The position numbers and the translations under genes are program-made. The notes beneath the pieces were generated by a model. That model was not told the origin of the DNA. It did no database searches and saw nothing but the letters and a program-made list of their open reading frames with translations. Shown here piece after piece: positions 22,600 to 33,255 of a stretch of 64,000 nucleotides of DNA. The first letter of the stretch is position 1, and each line of letters starts with the position of its first letter. The DNA lies in assembly GCA_039105265.1 (NCBI GenBank), contig JAPFFF010000013.1, forward strand, positions 186,001 to 250,000, written 5' to 3'. The DNA is from Tritrichomonas musculus (Eukaryota; Parabasalia; Tritrichomonadida; Tritrichomonadidae).

Positions 22600-23082
22600 T
22601 TAAGAAATATGCTTTGATATTTCTTGTGAATTGCATTGAATATGATTCAAGATTTTATTAGAATGTGGAGCATAATTGTTATAATATTTTTTTATAGTGC
22701 GAAATTCTTCTCGTTTCATCAAATCCAAGCCTATTTCATAGCATATATGATTATGAATCTCTTTCACGTTTTTCTTGTGCAATCGCTTTGTAGGAAACAG
22801 TTTGAAAAAATTCAAACGAAATTCTTTTCCAGCTGGAGTTAATTGAACAGTTTGACCATGGTGTTTATCTCTAATTCCATTCCTGAATCGTCTGGAATTA
22901 GAACCTTGAGTCAAAATATTCGTATTTTGTTGATCAGTCCCTAGATTGGGATATGAGCTTGAAAATAAGATATCATCAGTAAGACCTGGTGGACCTGGAT
23001 GCTCAGTAGGTTTTGGTTTATCTGGCGGAACAGTTAACATCATTTCATCATACAATATACTCCAATATTCATTAAGAGACAT
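22600..23082 (-). CDS. Hypothetical protein, 160 aa
   Basis: Starts at an ATG. Residues about 16-33 are Pro-rich (PPDKPKPTEHPGPPG) and probably flexible. Residues about 75-150 are basic and helix-prone (LTPAGKEFRLNFFKLFPTKR, VKEIHNHICYEIGLDL), as in small nucleic-acid-binding folds, but I cannot name a family. There is no signal peptide or membrane segment. Composition is more protein-like than the flanks, supporting a real gene. It lies in a same-strand group with the Myb and PARG-like genes, though spacings above 1 kb argue against shared transcription. Confidence 0.6.
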   Translation of the reverse strand: MSLNEYWSILYDEMMLTVPPDKPKPTEHPGPPGLTDDILFSSSYPNLGTDQQNTNILTQGSNSRRFRNGIRDKHHGQTVQLTPAGKEFRLNFFKLFPTKRLHKKNVKEIHNHICYEIGLDLMKREEFRTIKKYYNNYAPHSNKILNHIQCNSQEISKHIS

Positions 23083-24548
23083 GAAATGAAATGAAAAAAA
23101 GGGAGTTTAAATCCAAAGAGTTTGTTTGTCATGTTTTATTTGAATACTACGAATTGACCTTATTTTTATTTATTAATTTATTGATGAGAAATTCATTTCT
23201 ACTTCGCTTTTTGAAATTTTTTTTTTTTAGATCAAAAAACAAAATTTTCAAAAACATGTAAGGTGAGGTCATCTTAATGTTAAAGCAAAAATTCATAGTA
23301 TAATTGATTTAGATTTTATTTATGAATATATAAAAATAAATATAATATATAATAGTTATTATATCTAAAATATCTTTAAAATTAAATTATGCTAATGAGA
23401 TAAAAATATTTATTTAGGTATCAAGATAATTTGAATGTGATTCTAAATTTGAGATAAAAATATTTCAATTAAGGTTTTTTATAAAATTGCGGTTATTCTC
23501 AATTTTGAATGATGCTTAAAAAATCGTATTCAATTTTTTGTGATAAAAGTGCCTTATTCAAGATTACGGTCAACAAAACGAAATATATGCCATTATATTA
23601 TATAGCATTAAACATGATTAGTTTATTCAAAAAAGATTTTTTTTGGGTTCAAAAATGATTAGATTTTTTTACAAATATAATATATATTTTTAAACTTTTA
23701 TTTTTGGTTTAAAATATGGCATTTATATCAAAATCATGAATTTTTAGATGATTTTGAGTATCAAACATGAATTTTTGGCATATTTTATTTGATAATTTAA
23801 ACCAGATCCTCTAGTTCATTAAAATAGTAAAAGAAAAAAGATCTTTCTGATTTGATTAAATCCAAATATTTACTAATTGACACTAATTACAGAAATTTTT
23901 CCAAAATTTTTTTATTTGATGGCAAAGGCTTGCATATGATAAATGTTTGGGAGATAATGATGTAGAAAAGACGAAAAGAATTATCTAGTTCTGACTTTTG
24001 CGTTATTTTAGAATAATCTTGAGGTACAGGTCGTATTAGAGAATAGTAATTTTAAATAGTATAAATTTTCTCTGGTCATTATTCATGATGTGTAACAGCT
24101 TGTAAACGAATATATCTTAATTCATGAGAAATCCCAAGAAATTTGAGGTAATGTTTTGCAATGTTCCAAATTCCATCAACTTTATAACTTAATTTTTTGT
24201 GAACATAAAAAAAGTTGATGGTTTACAAGCATTTGATTTAAAATTTGTTTAAGAAAGTTACTGATTAAAAATATTCGTTTCCTATATTTTAACATTGCAA
24301 ATTGATGGACAATATGATTATATTTATTGTGTTATCATTAAAAATGTATTATTAAATAAATCAATCTTCATATAAATTATCTAAGCTTCATAGTCTCAGG
24401 ATAGATCATCTAGTAAAAAAATATTTTCAGTTTTTCAAAGCTTTATTTATATCGTCCCTCTATTAGAAGTAATGAAAACAAAAAAATATGGAAATATTTA
24501 TCAAAAATATACAAACATTTACGGAGGGGAAAAAAAAAGAAAGAAAAA
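23083..24548. other. Intergenic DNA with a nested inverted repeat near 24.1 kb
   Basis: No gene recognised in about 1.4 kb of A/T-rich DNA. GCTTGTAAAC (24098-24107) pairs with GTTTACAAGC (24221-24230). Inside it CCATCAACTTT (24173-24183) pairs with AAAGTTGATGG (24211-24221). This may be a small foldback element. Confidence 0.45.
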
Positions 24549-25263
24549 TTATTTTTTTCTTTTATCATTACCTAAAGCGATACGCATTAAATCTGATATT
24601 TCCTTTTCAATTGGAAAGCATAGACAAAAGTCTTCATAGTGTTTTTCAAGGTAATCTAAAATTTGTTCCTTGGGCAAAGAAGGGTCAAGTTCTCTTTCGT
24701 TGGGGTACTTGTTCTTCATATATTCTTTGAATTTTGGACAATATTTATATCTCAAATCAGTAATACTTGGATTAAACAATAATTTGCAAATTCTATATTG
24801 AGCATATTTTCCTTTCTTATTCTTTTTATTAATTTCTGCATTCTTATTTTGCTCAGTTTGTATGACTGGTATATCAATAAGAAAATCATCAAGTTCAGCT
24901 GTTCTACAATCATTAGAAAAACAACCGGGTGAAGCTGTTGTTGGTGAATTGATTGGTAAGGGAAGTGTACTTGAGGTATGCTCTTGCTGTAATTCGGTAT
25001 ATCTGTTATGGATATCACTAGAAGTTCTGTTTGGTAACCACTTCGCAATCTTGTCCCATGCTGGGCCCAATTCTTTGAATTTTGTGAGTATAATATTATC
25101 TTCATCTTTATTCCATGGAAGAGAGCCAATGTCTTGTTGCAAATAGTTAGATTCGTAAAGTTTTTTTTTCGGGGATTGATTAAAGGCTTGAGTTGGAGAG
25201 GAGGTATTCTTGTCTTGGTCTAAAGTAATGTCATCAATCAAGAAAGGGTTATCAAACACCTCA
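24549..25263 (-). CDS. Single-repeat Myb/SANT-like protein, 5' end uncertain
   Basis: The open frame encodes one Myb/SANT repeat at about residues 46-97 (LPWNKDEDNIILTKFKELG, W-DKIAKWL, SDIHNRYTEL). A Ser/Thr-rich linker follows, then a basic C-terminal domain containing GKYAQYRICKLLF and ending GNDKRKK. It is probably a nuclear DNA-binding regulator like the R2R3 protein at 526-1533. The oddity is the start: no ATG lies in frame before the Myb repeat. The first possible initiator is a GTG at 25259, and the upstream frame has no ATG before a stop. A spliced 5' exon would restore a start (see findings). A frameshift or a non-ATG start are alternatives. Confidence 0.75.
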
Positions 25264-25369
25264 CTAAAATCTTTTTCTAAAAATAAAATGATTTGAAATT
25301 TGAGATTACAGAAAAATAAAAATAATTGAAAGAAATTTATAGAATGAAATTGAGATACATTATCATAAA

Positions 25370-26059
25370 ATACTGAAACAGCAAAAACTAGATCTCAGAA
25401 AAAGTCGAGCTTTAAAGAGTTTATTTTTACTTTATTTGAAAAAAAAAACTTTTTTTGTTTTTGGCTTTAGTCAAATAACTCAAATAAATATTGAAAAAAA
25501 TAATTTTATATATTATAATAAGTAATTTTCTGTCAGAATAAATGTTTTATTAAAATATATTTGTTAAATTATATAAGAAAAAGGCATATTACAATTTGAA
25601 TTAGGTAGTTTTAAGAGCAAAAATTTTTAGATAAAATTTTTGGTTATACTTTTCCAAATCTGAAGAAATTTTTGGCCTATTTTTTATTTTGAATTATCAC
25701 TAATCTCAAATTATTTTAGAGGTCTATCGTCTTTTCTAATATTCTGCAGATTTCGATCAACAATTTCAATATTCTGCATGTATCCGCCGTTAATATCAAT
25801 TTTTTCACTCATGATCATCAAAATTTGGTAATGGGTTACTCTTTAATTTCTAGATATAAATTGCATGATACAAAAGAAGATTAAATGCAAATAAATAGCG
25901 CCTAATTATCTCAAAAGAATACTGAATAAAGGTGGTTTATGGAATTGAATAAAAAACATGATAAATGATCGACCCAATTATTAACAAAAAAAGTTGATTT
26001 GGTAACAATTATGTGAAAGAGAAATCTAGTAGAAATTTTTTTTTACTTATTCTAGTTTT
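25370..26059. other. AT-rich intergenic DNA
   Basis: Spacer between two minus-strand genes with several homopolymer runs. No feature seen. Confidence 0.6.
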
Positions 26060-27052
26060 TTATATTATTAATTTGATATCAGGGATTGCAGACCTGAACG
26101 CATTGAAGCTGCTTGGGCCACTATATATTGGAATTACTACAGCAGTAAAATGATTTTTCATACCTTCAGTTACAAGAACTTTACGGAATATTTGAGCAAT
26201 AACCTTCGGATCGTTTTGACATTTGCCACACCCAAAATCACCAATAACGAGAACATCATTTTTCTTGGCCGCTGCCAATGTAATAATCTTACGAATCCTA
26301 TCTTCCATAATTCGATCTGCATTTGGAACGACGCGTTTTTGATTGTTAACTGGAGTTGAAGAAATAATATTTATTAGGAATGGATTTTTGACTCTTTTAC
26401 ATCCTTCATCACGGATCACGTAAATATTTGATGAATATATCATTGTATTACTTCCTTCTGCAGATCTACCATTAACAGCGTTATCACCATATAGTCTATT
26501 ATCTACTAGAGTTGGGTAAATAAGAGTTTGAAGGCAATTGCTTGATTCTTGTGCTCTATGGCCATATTTGAAACCTTTTCCAGGTTCTGTCGAATCAGTA
26601 AAATTGAGAATGCAAATTTGATAGTTTTCATCTTGAGTATGGAAGGTAATAGCAGCATTAATTGACGATTCCTTGGTAATGTAAATTGGAGAATGTTTAT
26701 AGCGTGGTGGAAGACCTAAATTGACGGCAACATAGACATGGTCAATATCGTATAATGTTTCAACTTGATGTTCATCAGGTAATGGGTATTGTGATTGAAT
26801 GCTTTGGTTTTCTTCGGCAACTCTTTGACGAATTCTTTCTTCAAGCTTATATGGAAGAGGAATTTTAGGTTGTTTATTTTTCATTGCTAGAAATCCTGAA
26901 TAATATGGATGAGTGTTTGCAGGATCATATCTAGGAGTTGTTAATGTGACAGTTGATTGCTGATCAACATTGCTGCGAATATGGGTAAACTTTGATCGAT
27001 ATGCTCTTTTGTAAACGAGAGTCTTTCTAGGACTGCTTGGCTCGAAATTCAT
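26060..27052 (-). CDS. Microbial-type PARG-like (TIGR02452/DUF2263) protein
   Basis: Start chosen at the ATG at 27052, giving 330 residues. The C-terminal macrodomain-like half shows the family pattern: CILNFTDSTEPGKGFKYGHR followed by AQES (about residues 147-170), then MIYSSNIYVIRDE, an INIISSTPVN segment, RIRKIITLAAAKKNDVLVIG and DFGCGKCQNDPKVIAQIF. Proteins of this type hydrolyse poly(ADP-ribose) or bind ADP-ribose. In characterised enzymes the loop is GGG then QEE, and the second Glu is catalytic. Here the loop is PGKG and the motif reads QES, so the second Glu is replaced by Ser. The N-terminal ~100 residues are basic and not recognised. It may bind ADP-ribose rather than cleave it. No targeting signal is obvious. 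Confidence 0.78.
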   Translation of the reverse strand: MNFEPSSPRKTLVYKRAYRSKFTHIRSNVDQQSTVTLTTPRYDPANTHPYYSGFLAMKNKQPKIPLPYKLEERIRQRVAEENQSIQSQYPLPDEHQVETLYDIDHVYVAVNLGLPPRYKHSPIYITKESSINAAITFHTQDENYQICILNFTDSTEPGKGFKYGHRAQESSNCLQTLIYPTLVDNRLYGDNAVNGRSAEGSNTMIYSSNIYVIRDEGCKRVKNPFLINIISSTPVNNQKRVVPNADRIMEDRIRKIITLAAAKKNDVLVIGDFGCGKCQNDPKVIAQIFRKVLVTEGMKNHFTAVVIPIYSGPSSFNAFRSAIPDIKLII

Positions 27053-27522
27053 TTCCAATTACAAGATTATTTCACTATTTTTATACTCTTCTCAAAATTG
27101 AATTCAAGTGTACGTTAATTTTTTGAAATAAATACGTTAAATTATCAAATAAAAATATTTATGTATCTTCAAAAATTTAGCTTTTGAAGCAAAATAAACT
27201 ATTAAAATATTCTAAATTTTTATGAAACTGTTATAATATTTAATATAGTTTAAATTTTAATTGTTTTTTTTTTAATGGAAATCTCTTATGATACTGTGTT
27301 CGAATTTTTTTTCATATTAATGCATTTTTTAATTTATTTGGTGTTCAATTTTTCATTTTTATTTAATTATTTTTCAATTATTATTCTTGGTAAATAAAAA
27401 TAAATTTGTTACATTAAAACACAAAAATAAAAGAATATAATAGCCGTATATAGAATTATTTATGGTAAAATAGTTAATATCATAAGTAAATAATATAAAT
27501 AATGTAAACTAGTATAGAAATA
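27053..27522. other. AT-rich intergenic DNA
   Basis: Spacer between the PARG-like gene and the 3' end of the HEAT-repeat gene. No feature seen. Confidence 0.6.
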
Positions 27523-30264
27523 TCATTGCTTACTCAAAATTAGGTCAGTTGTTTCTTTCATTTTATCTCTTAATTCTTGATCCAAGCAGTTATCATAGCC
27601 TAAATTTAAAATCTTAAGAATTGCAATACTCTTTAAAAAGGCAGTATTATGAACTGAACAATTTTCAGAGCATTGTCTTGCTGCAAGCATGAAAGAATTG
27701 AACAAATCGCCACCAATCATTGGATTTATTTTTAATATAAAAGAGGCAAGTCTATCAAAAAGAAGTAATTGTTTAATCTCATGATTAATATCTTTTTCAT
27801 CATGAAAAACCTTGAAATATCCACGGAAAACATCGCATAAATATTGATAAAATAAATTATCATATTCAACGTCAGCTTCATTCAGAATATCAAGATTATT
27901 ACTAAGATCCATTAAACATTCAATCAATTCAAAAAGTGGTAATTCAAATTGATTTATTAATTGATCGTTATGGTCAACACTCAAAAACATATTAGCTATT
28001 GCATCAAGAATGAAAGGATGAGCATCTTTCATTTGATTGTTATCAATTAAACCAATTAAAATATTGAATATGTCAATCATCAATTGCTGCAAAATTTGAA
28101 TTTTCTTTGACAAATACAAAAACAAGTTGCTTATCAGACAGCAAGTAGCTCTGATTAAATTAGGATCATTAGAAAGGAACGCTGTATGAATAAACTGATT
28201 AATGAGGATATTAAACGTATAAGGTGAAAATATTTCAACTTTGTTTGCTAATGAATTTGTCGCAATAATTAGTGATGCAATTGTCCAGAATGCTTCCTTC
28301 CAAATATCTTCGTTTTTTATTTGCAATATATCAAATAAAACTTGAATGGTTCGTTCAGCATACTGTGAAATGATTAATTCACATATTTCTTCATTTTTCT
28401 TCAATCTCAAAAGCATGGTTGTCATATTAGAACAATAACAAGAAATCGCAAAATAGCAAGTTTTTTCATTAAGAATTGAATTTTTCAAATGAAAAAGTTG
28501 ATCCAATGATTTTTCATAAAGAACTGAAAATTTAACTAATGAATCATCTGTTGAGAAAGAAATCAATCTATTTAATGCATCACTAGTTTTTTCAATCAAT
28601 TCGATGAAGTCGTTATAAATTCCATAATTAAACAAAGTTGAAAGAATTTCATAAAAACTATCAAAATAAAGACCAAGATTTGAATTCTCTTCGTTATACC
28701 ACAATGATGACAAACTATAAATCAAGGAAGCATAAAGTTGGAATATAAAACAATCATCTGTTGAAATATTTTTTTGTTGCTTTTCATCAATTTGAATTGT
28801 TGATAGAAAAAGTTTTATCAATTCAGTGATCATTTTGTCAGCGATCTCGTTTTGTTGTAAAATTAAGTGTGAATAATTCGTGATCAAAAGTCCAATGACC
28901 AAAAGTGAATTATATCTTAAACGTGGAATTTGATCAGGCATTGACTTTTGAAGTAAAAAATCTAAATGATTGATGATATAAACGCCAACTTCTTGTTCAG
29001 CAGGTTCATTACCAATTGAATTAAGTAAAAGAATTCCAGCATAAACATTTGTCCATTTTTCTTTAGATAATTCATTGTCAATTATTTCTTTAATTTCATT
29101 AAAAATTAAAGGAACGATTTTATAAATCGAGCCAATTGTAATAATGATATGTTTATATTGGCCCGTCCTTTCTTTGTTCTCAATAACAATGTCGTTCGTA
29201 TCGATTGTTTCAATGTAAAGCATGAAATAATGAATCAATGGCTTGAATGCAAGTTCTGATAATAAAGGTTTCAATGGTTGAATTTCTTCGTCAGGATTGT
29301 TTGAATATAATGTTCTCTCAATTAGCTTCTCTTCATATTGAGCAACTTTGTTCCAAAAATCAATCGATAAGCATGCATAATTTCCATTCGTTAAACAAAA
29401 CCCATTCAAAACATAAGTTGAAATCGTTTCCATGAATTTCATTGATTGTAAATAAAATTTTTGGACAATTATTAAAAGAAGGTCAATTAAATTGGCATAT
29501 AAATTAATATCGTCTATTTGAAAAGAATTCGGTAGCATACATAGTAAAAAGGGTATTTTTATTCCAACTTTTTCACCATCATTCAAAATCGGTGGATAAA
29601 CATTGATTAATTCATGAACATATTTACAAGCTTCTGTTCTAAGTTGAGGAATAAAAATTTGTTCTTGTGGTTCTTTAGATAAAATTTCAATACTTATAAC
29701 AAAAACTTGCGTGAATTGCTCTGAAAAAGTGGGTAAAATTTCGGTTACAAAAATGATGCTCGTAATAAGTTCTCTCATTATTGATAGAAAAACAATAAAG
29801 CCATTTGGTATTAAATTTGTGTTACTAAATGAATTGACAATGTTTGTGATTCCTTCTTTCCAATTCGGTGCTAAGATTGAAAATAAAAGTGAATAACATT
29901 TGATACAATTGTTTCGAATAATCGGATTTTCAGAAAATATATTTTGATTTAATGTGTTTTTTGTTTGTTCTGATATTTCATTGGAGATTGTTGATCTTTT
30001 ATTGCTTAAATCTGTCGCATTTTGATATTCTAATACTTTCAAAAGAAAGTAAGATGATACTTGCTTTGATATTTTTATGTTATCATCATTTTTATCGTCA
30101 ATCATCAATATTTGATTGCAAATACTAATGAAAGAAGGTATATCTTTTTTCATATTTTCAAAAAATGAATCTTCCATGATTTCTATGCCATTTGGATTTT
30201 GAATGAATATATTTGTAAACATTTGTATCCAAAATAAAATATTATCATTGGATGTTTGCGACAT
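27523..30264 (-). CDS. Importin-beta-like HEAT-repeat karyopherin
   Basis: A 913-residue all-helical protein starting at an ATG. It is made almost wholly of paired amphipathic helices of about 40 residues with no membrane segment, signal or enzymatic motif. Segments such as FSENPIIRNNCIKCYSLLFS, RLRYNSLLVIGLLI, IWKEAFWTIASLIIA and AHPFILDAIANMFLSV have the spacing of HEAT repeats. The order and the total length near 900 residues fit importin-beta (Kap95-type) nuclear transport receptors, which carry cargo through nuclear pores with Ran-GTP. The N-terminus lacks a clearly conserved importin-beta N-terminal domain, so a more distant HEAT scaffold is possible. The gene is intact and overlaps none of its neighbours. 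Confidence 0.6.
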   Translation of the reverse strand: MSQTSNDNILFWIQMFTNIFIQNPNGIEIMEDSFFENMKKDIPSFISICNQILMIDDKNDDNIKISKQVSSYFLLKVLEYQNATDLSNKRSTISNEISEQTKNTLNQNIFSENPIIRNNCIKCYSLLFSILAPNWKEGITNIVNSFSNTNLIPNGFIVFLSIMRELITSIIFVTEILPTFSEQFTQVFVISIEILSKEPQEQIFIPQLRTEACKYVHELINVYPPILNDGEKVGIKIPFLLCMLPNSFQIDDINLYANLIDLLLIIVQKFYLQSMKFMETISTYVLNGFCLTNGNYACLSIDFWNKVAQYEEKLIERTLYSNNPDEEIQPLKPLLSELAFKPLIHYFMLYIETIDTNDIVIENKERTGQYKHIIITIGSIYKIVPLIFNEIKEIIDNELSKEKWTNVYAGILLLNSIGNEPAEQEVGVYIINHLDFLLQKSMPDQIPRLRYNSLLVIGLLITNYSHLILQQNEIADKMITELIKLFLSTIQIDEKQQKNISTDDCFIFQLYASLIYSLSSLWYNEENSNLGLYFDSFYEILSTLFNYGIYNDFIELIEKTSDALNRLISFSTDDSLVKFSVLYEKSLDQLFHLKNSILNEKTCYFAISCYCSNMTTMLLRLKKNEEICELIISQYAERTIQVLFDILQIKNEDIWKEAFWTIASLIIATNSLANKVEIFSPYTFNILINQFIHTAFLSNDPNLIRATCCLISNLFLYLSKKIQILQQLMIDIFNILIGLIDNNQMKDAHPFILDAIANMFLSVDHNDQLINQFELPLFELIECLMDLSNNLDILNEADVEYDNLFYQYLCDVFRGYFKVFHDEKDINHEIKQLLLFDRLASFILKINPMIGGDLFNSFMLAARQCSENCSVHNTAFLKSIAILKILNLGYDNCLDQELRDKMKETTDLILSKQ

Positions 30265-30627
30265 TTAAATTAATAAAGAATAGATTTTATTGATTTCTGA
30301 ATTATTTTTTATTTTCACAAAAAATAATTTGTAAATATTTCAATTTTTTTTATTGTGATTTTGTATATAATTTGATCGTTTTGTTGATTTTATTTTCATT
30401 TCAAAGATTTTGCTCAAAATTAAGGGCTAATATCGAAATGAAAGATAAAAAAAATTGATCAACTAATCAATTCTAAAACTTTTGAGCAAAAAAATTGGTT
30501 TCAAGCTACAATATCTCACTATGATAGGGCTACTAAAAGTACTATCTATAATAAGAGCAGATATTGATTTCATGATGTCACTTATGCAACACTTTTCAAG
30601 ACTTTTGTGATTCAAAAATAATTTAGG
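30265..30627. other. AT-rich intergenic DNA
   Basis: Upstream region of the HEAT-repeat gene merging into transposase remains. No promoter motif matching TCAYTW lies close to the ATG. Confidence 0.5.
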
Positions 30628-31396
30628 TACTTGTTCCTTCTTTTGCAGATGATAATGATTTCCATTATTCAGTTGATAAGGTCTCTAAAAGAATAACATT
30701 AATAGGGTGCATTTGCCTTGACGGATCTTCATTGAAGTTTATGTTGGTTCAATTGAACAGGAACTCTGAAATATGAGATATAATGACTCAAATTGTATTT
30801 TTGTAATCATACGCGAAAATCCCAAAAATGCTTTATTACTGTATCACGAGGCAAAGCTTTTATCAATGCCGAATTTTTTACTTTTTGGGCAAGTTAGATA
30901 TGGTAGTGGGTGTTTCACACCAACTCTAACTGGGCAAACGAGGCCTTTTTCCCATAAATTCTTAAGATTATCAAGAAGAGAAAAATATAGTTATAAAGTT
31001 TTAGTTATTCTCCTTCTAGATGGATGCTCTTCTCATTTTTCGGACTATTTCCTCGATGAATGTACTTTTAATAACGTATTCCATTTCCCGAACCTCTTGG
31101 AAGTTCAGACAATGTCCAGAGGCTTGATTCGGGAATATTTGGATGCTAAAAAACCAAATTTGAATCAGAATGATAATATCATTAGAGAAATTATAAATTC
31201 TTAGATTAGGGCTACGATTTATGAAAACATGTTTTCGGCTTTTCATCAAGCAGGTATTTTACTTGAAATAGATAATGAGAAGTCTAGAACACGATGCTCA
31301 ATCAATAAAGGAAGAGTTGTAAGAGGAGGTTTGCATGAAGAATGCAAAAATATTTGTATTTCTTCAAATAAAAGGAAGGAATTAGGATCTTTTTAA
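30628..31396 (+). pseudogene. Decayed DDE_1 (pogo-like) transposase, catalytic half
   Basis: Pieces in several frames form one protein: LVPSFADDNDFHYSVDKVSK and ITLIGCICLDGSS near 30630-30735, then a broken middle. A 143-codon frame at 30773-31204 reads SYKVLVILLLDGCSSHF then TMSRGLIREYLDAKKPNL. After a stop comes FSAFHQAGIFLEIDNEKSRT. LLLDG-x-SSH fits the second catalytic Asp of DDE_1 transposases, and the Phe-x-x-Ala-Gly-Ile block lies after it. Multiple stops and shifts make it inactive. It looks like the complementary half of the fragment at 6660-7600, though probably from a separate insertion. Confidence 0.6.
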
Positions 31397-31814
31397 GTAG
31401 TGAACAATCAAGATATGCCTATAAATATTTCTGGCCTTTGAGAAAGAGGTTTGTTGAATTATTATTGAAGTTACAAAAGGGAATTTTGATTGATGTAAAT
31501 ATTTTTATTCATTACTTATATTTTGCATTAATAGAAATATTCTTTAAATTTTACAGAATCTATAGCAATTATACAAACTGATAAAAATTTATATTGCAAT
31601 AGATTCATTATTTTACTATATAACTGCATTTTCTTCTGTCTTTATTGATTTTATCAAACATAATTAATTCTTTCATGGTATTTCTGCATCCTTCCTGGGT
31701 TTCTTTTTTATTTTTCCTCTGATAATCTTTTTTTAAAGGATTTAATGATTAATAATGATGTCAATAATCCAATTTCTCCTTGGAAAAAAGATCAATTCTT
31801 TTTTTTTTTTCTTC
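31397..31814. other. Intergenic DNA before the MULE element
   Basis: A/T-rich, with a poly-T at about 31799-31810. No gene seen. Confidence 0.5.
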
Positions 31815-31823
31815 ATCATTGAC
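31815..31823. repeat. Left 9-bp target-site duplication of the MULE
   Basis: ATCATTGAC, identical to 36111-36119. Confidence 0.85.
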
Positions 31824-32019
31824 GGCGAAGTGACAAACTATAGAAAAAGTTACACCATTTTTTTCTGAGGAAAATTCGTTATTCTGACTTTTTGAGTTAA
31901 TTGAGAAGGCACACAAAAAGTTCTAAAATTTTCTTGTAAAGTTTTGAAAAAGTTCACTAAGATAAAACCATGAAAAAGCGCCATTTTTATAGAACTAAAC
32001 CAATCAAAGAAACCGAGAT

Positions 32020-32290
32020 GACGACATTGCCGCCCATAGCATGATCACGATCAGTAATGCTTAGCAGCTAGCTGGTTGTAACTGCGGCGAGTCGTCATCC
32101 GGACAAAGATATCGCGATTTCATCCGGAAGATCTGGAATTGACGACATTGCCGCCCATAGCAAGACCACGATCAGTAATGCTTAGCAGCTGGCTGGTTGT
32201 AACTGCGGCGAGTCGTCATCCGGACAAAGATATCGCGATTTCATCCGGAAGATCTGGAATTGACGACATTGCCGCCCATAGGACGACCAC
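32020..32290. repeat. GC-rich ~120-bp minisatellite, left array A
   Basis: Just over two units of about 121 bp, each starting GACGACATTGCCGCC and including GGCGAGTCGTCATCCGGAC. It is strikingly GC-rich against the AT-rich background. Confidence 0.85.
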
Positions 32291-32667
32291 GGTGGCAATA
32301 AAAAGATGAAAATAAAACAAACAAAAAACAAACAAAATTGATTATTTAATATTATTATTACGATTTTTTAATTTTTTTATTTTGATAAAGCTTATTTAAA
32401 ATATTCTGAGTCTTCTCAGAAATTTGTTAATTTTTTTTTTTTAATAAATATATATAACTTTTTGAAAGAATTATGGTCTTTTTATATTTATGGAAGAAGA
32501 CCAAAATCTTTATTATTCAGCGAAATATCTATCTCATACGCAAAGACCTAATTCTTTAAAAGATAAAGTTCTAAAATTTTCTTGTAAAGTTTTGAAAAAG
32601 TTCACTAAGATAAAACCATGAAAAAGCGCCATTTTTATAGAACTAAACCAATCAAAGAAACCGAGAT

Positions 32668-33060
32668 GACGACATTGCCGCCTATAGCATGATCACGATC
32701 AGTAATGCTTAGCAGCTAGCTGGTTGTAACTGCGGCGAGTCGTCATCCGGACAAAGATATCGCGATTTCATCCGGAAGATCTGGAATGACGACATTGCCG
32801 CCCATAGCAAGACCACGATCAGCAATGCTTAGCAGCTGGCTGGTTGTAACTGCGGCGAGTCGTCATCCGGACAAAGATATCGCGATTTCATCCGGAAGAT
32901 CTGGAATGACGACATTGCCGCCCATAGCAAGACCACGATCAGCAATGCTTAGCAGCTGGCTGGTTGTAACTGCGGCGAGTCGTCATCCGGACAAAGATAT
33001 CGCGATTTCATCCGGAAGATCTGGAATGACGACATTGCCGCCCATAGCAAGACCACGGTG
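32668..33060. repeat. GC-rich 120-bp minisatellite, left array B
   Basis: Three full units with an exact 120-bp period (GACATTGCCG at 32671, 32791, 32911) plus a partial fourth at 33031. Because 120 is divisible by three, one frame (32786-33067) stays open as 40-residue repeats; I regard that frame as incidental, not a gene. Confidence 0.88.
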
Positions 33061-33255
33061 GCAATAAAAAGATGAAAATAAAACAAACAAAAAACAAACA
33101 AAATTGATTATTTAATATTATTATTACGATTTTTTAATTTTTTTATTTTGATAAAGCTTATTTAAAATATTCTGAGTCTTCTCAGAAATTTGTTAATTTT
33201 TTTTTTTTAATAAATATATATAACTTTTTGAAAGAATTATGGTCTTTTTATATTT

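Noticed and set aside
31901-33060. CRISPR-like array suggested by regular repeats
   Set aside because: The 120-bp units are contiguous without unique spacers and lie in transposon TIRs of a eukaryotic genome.
32786-33067. Open frame of perfect 40-residue repeats
   Set aside because: It is produced by the exact 120-bp minisatellite period in the MULE TIR; no start context or family support.
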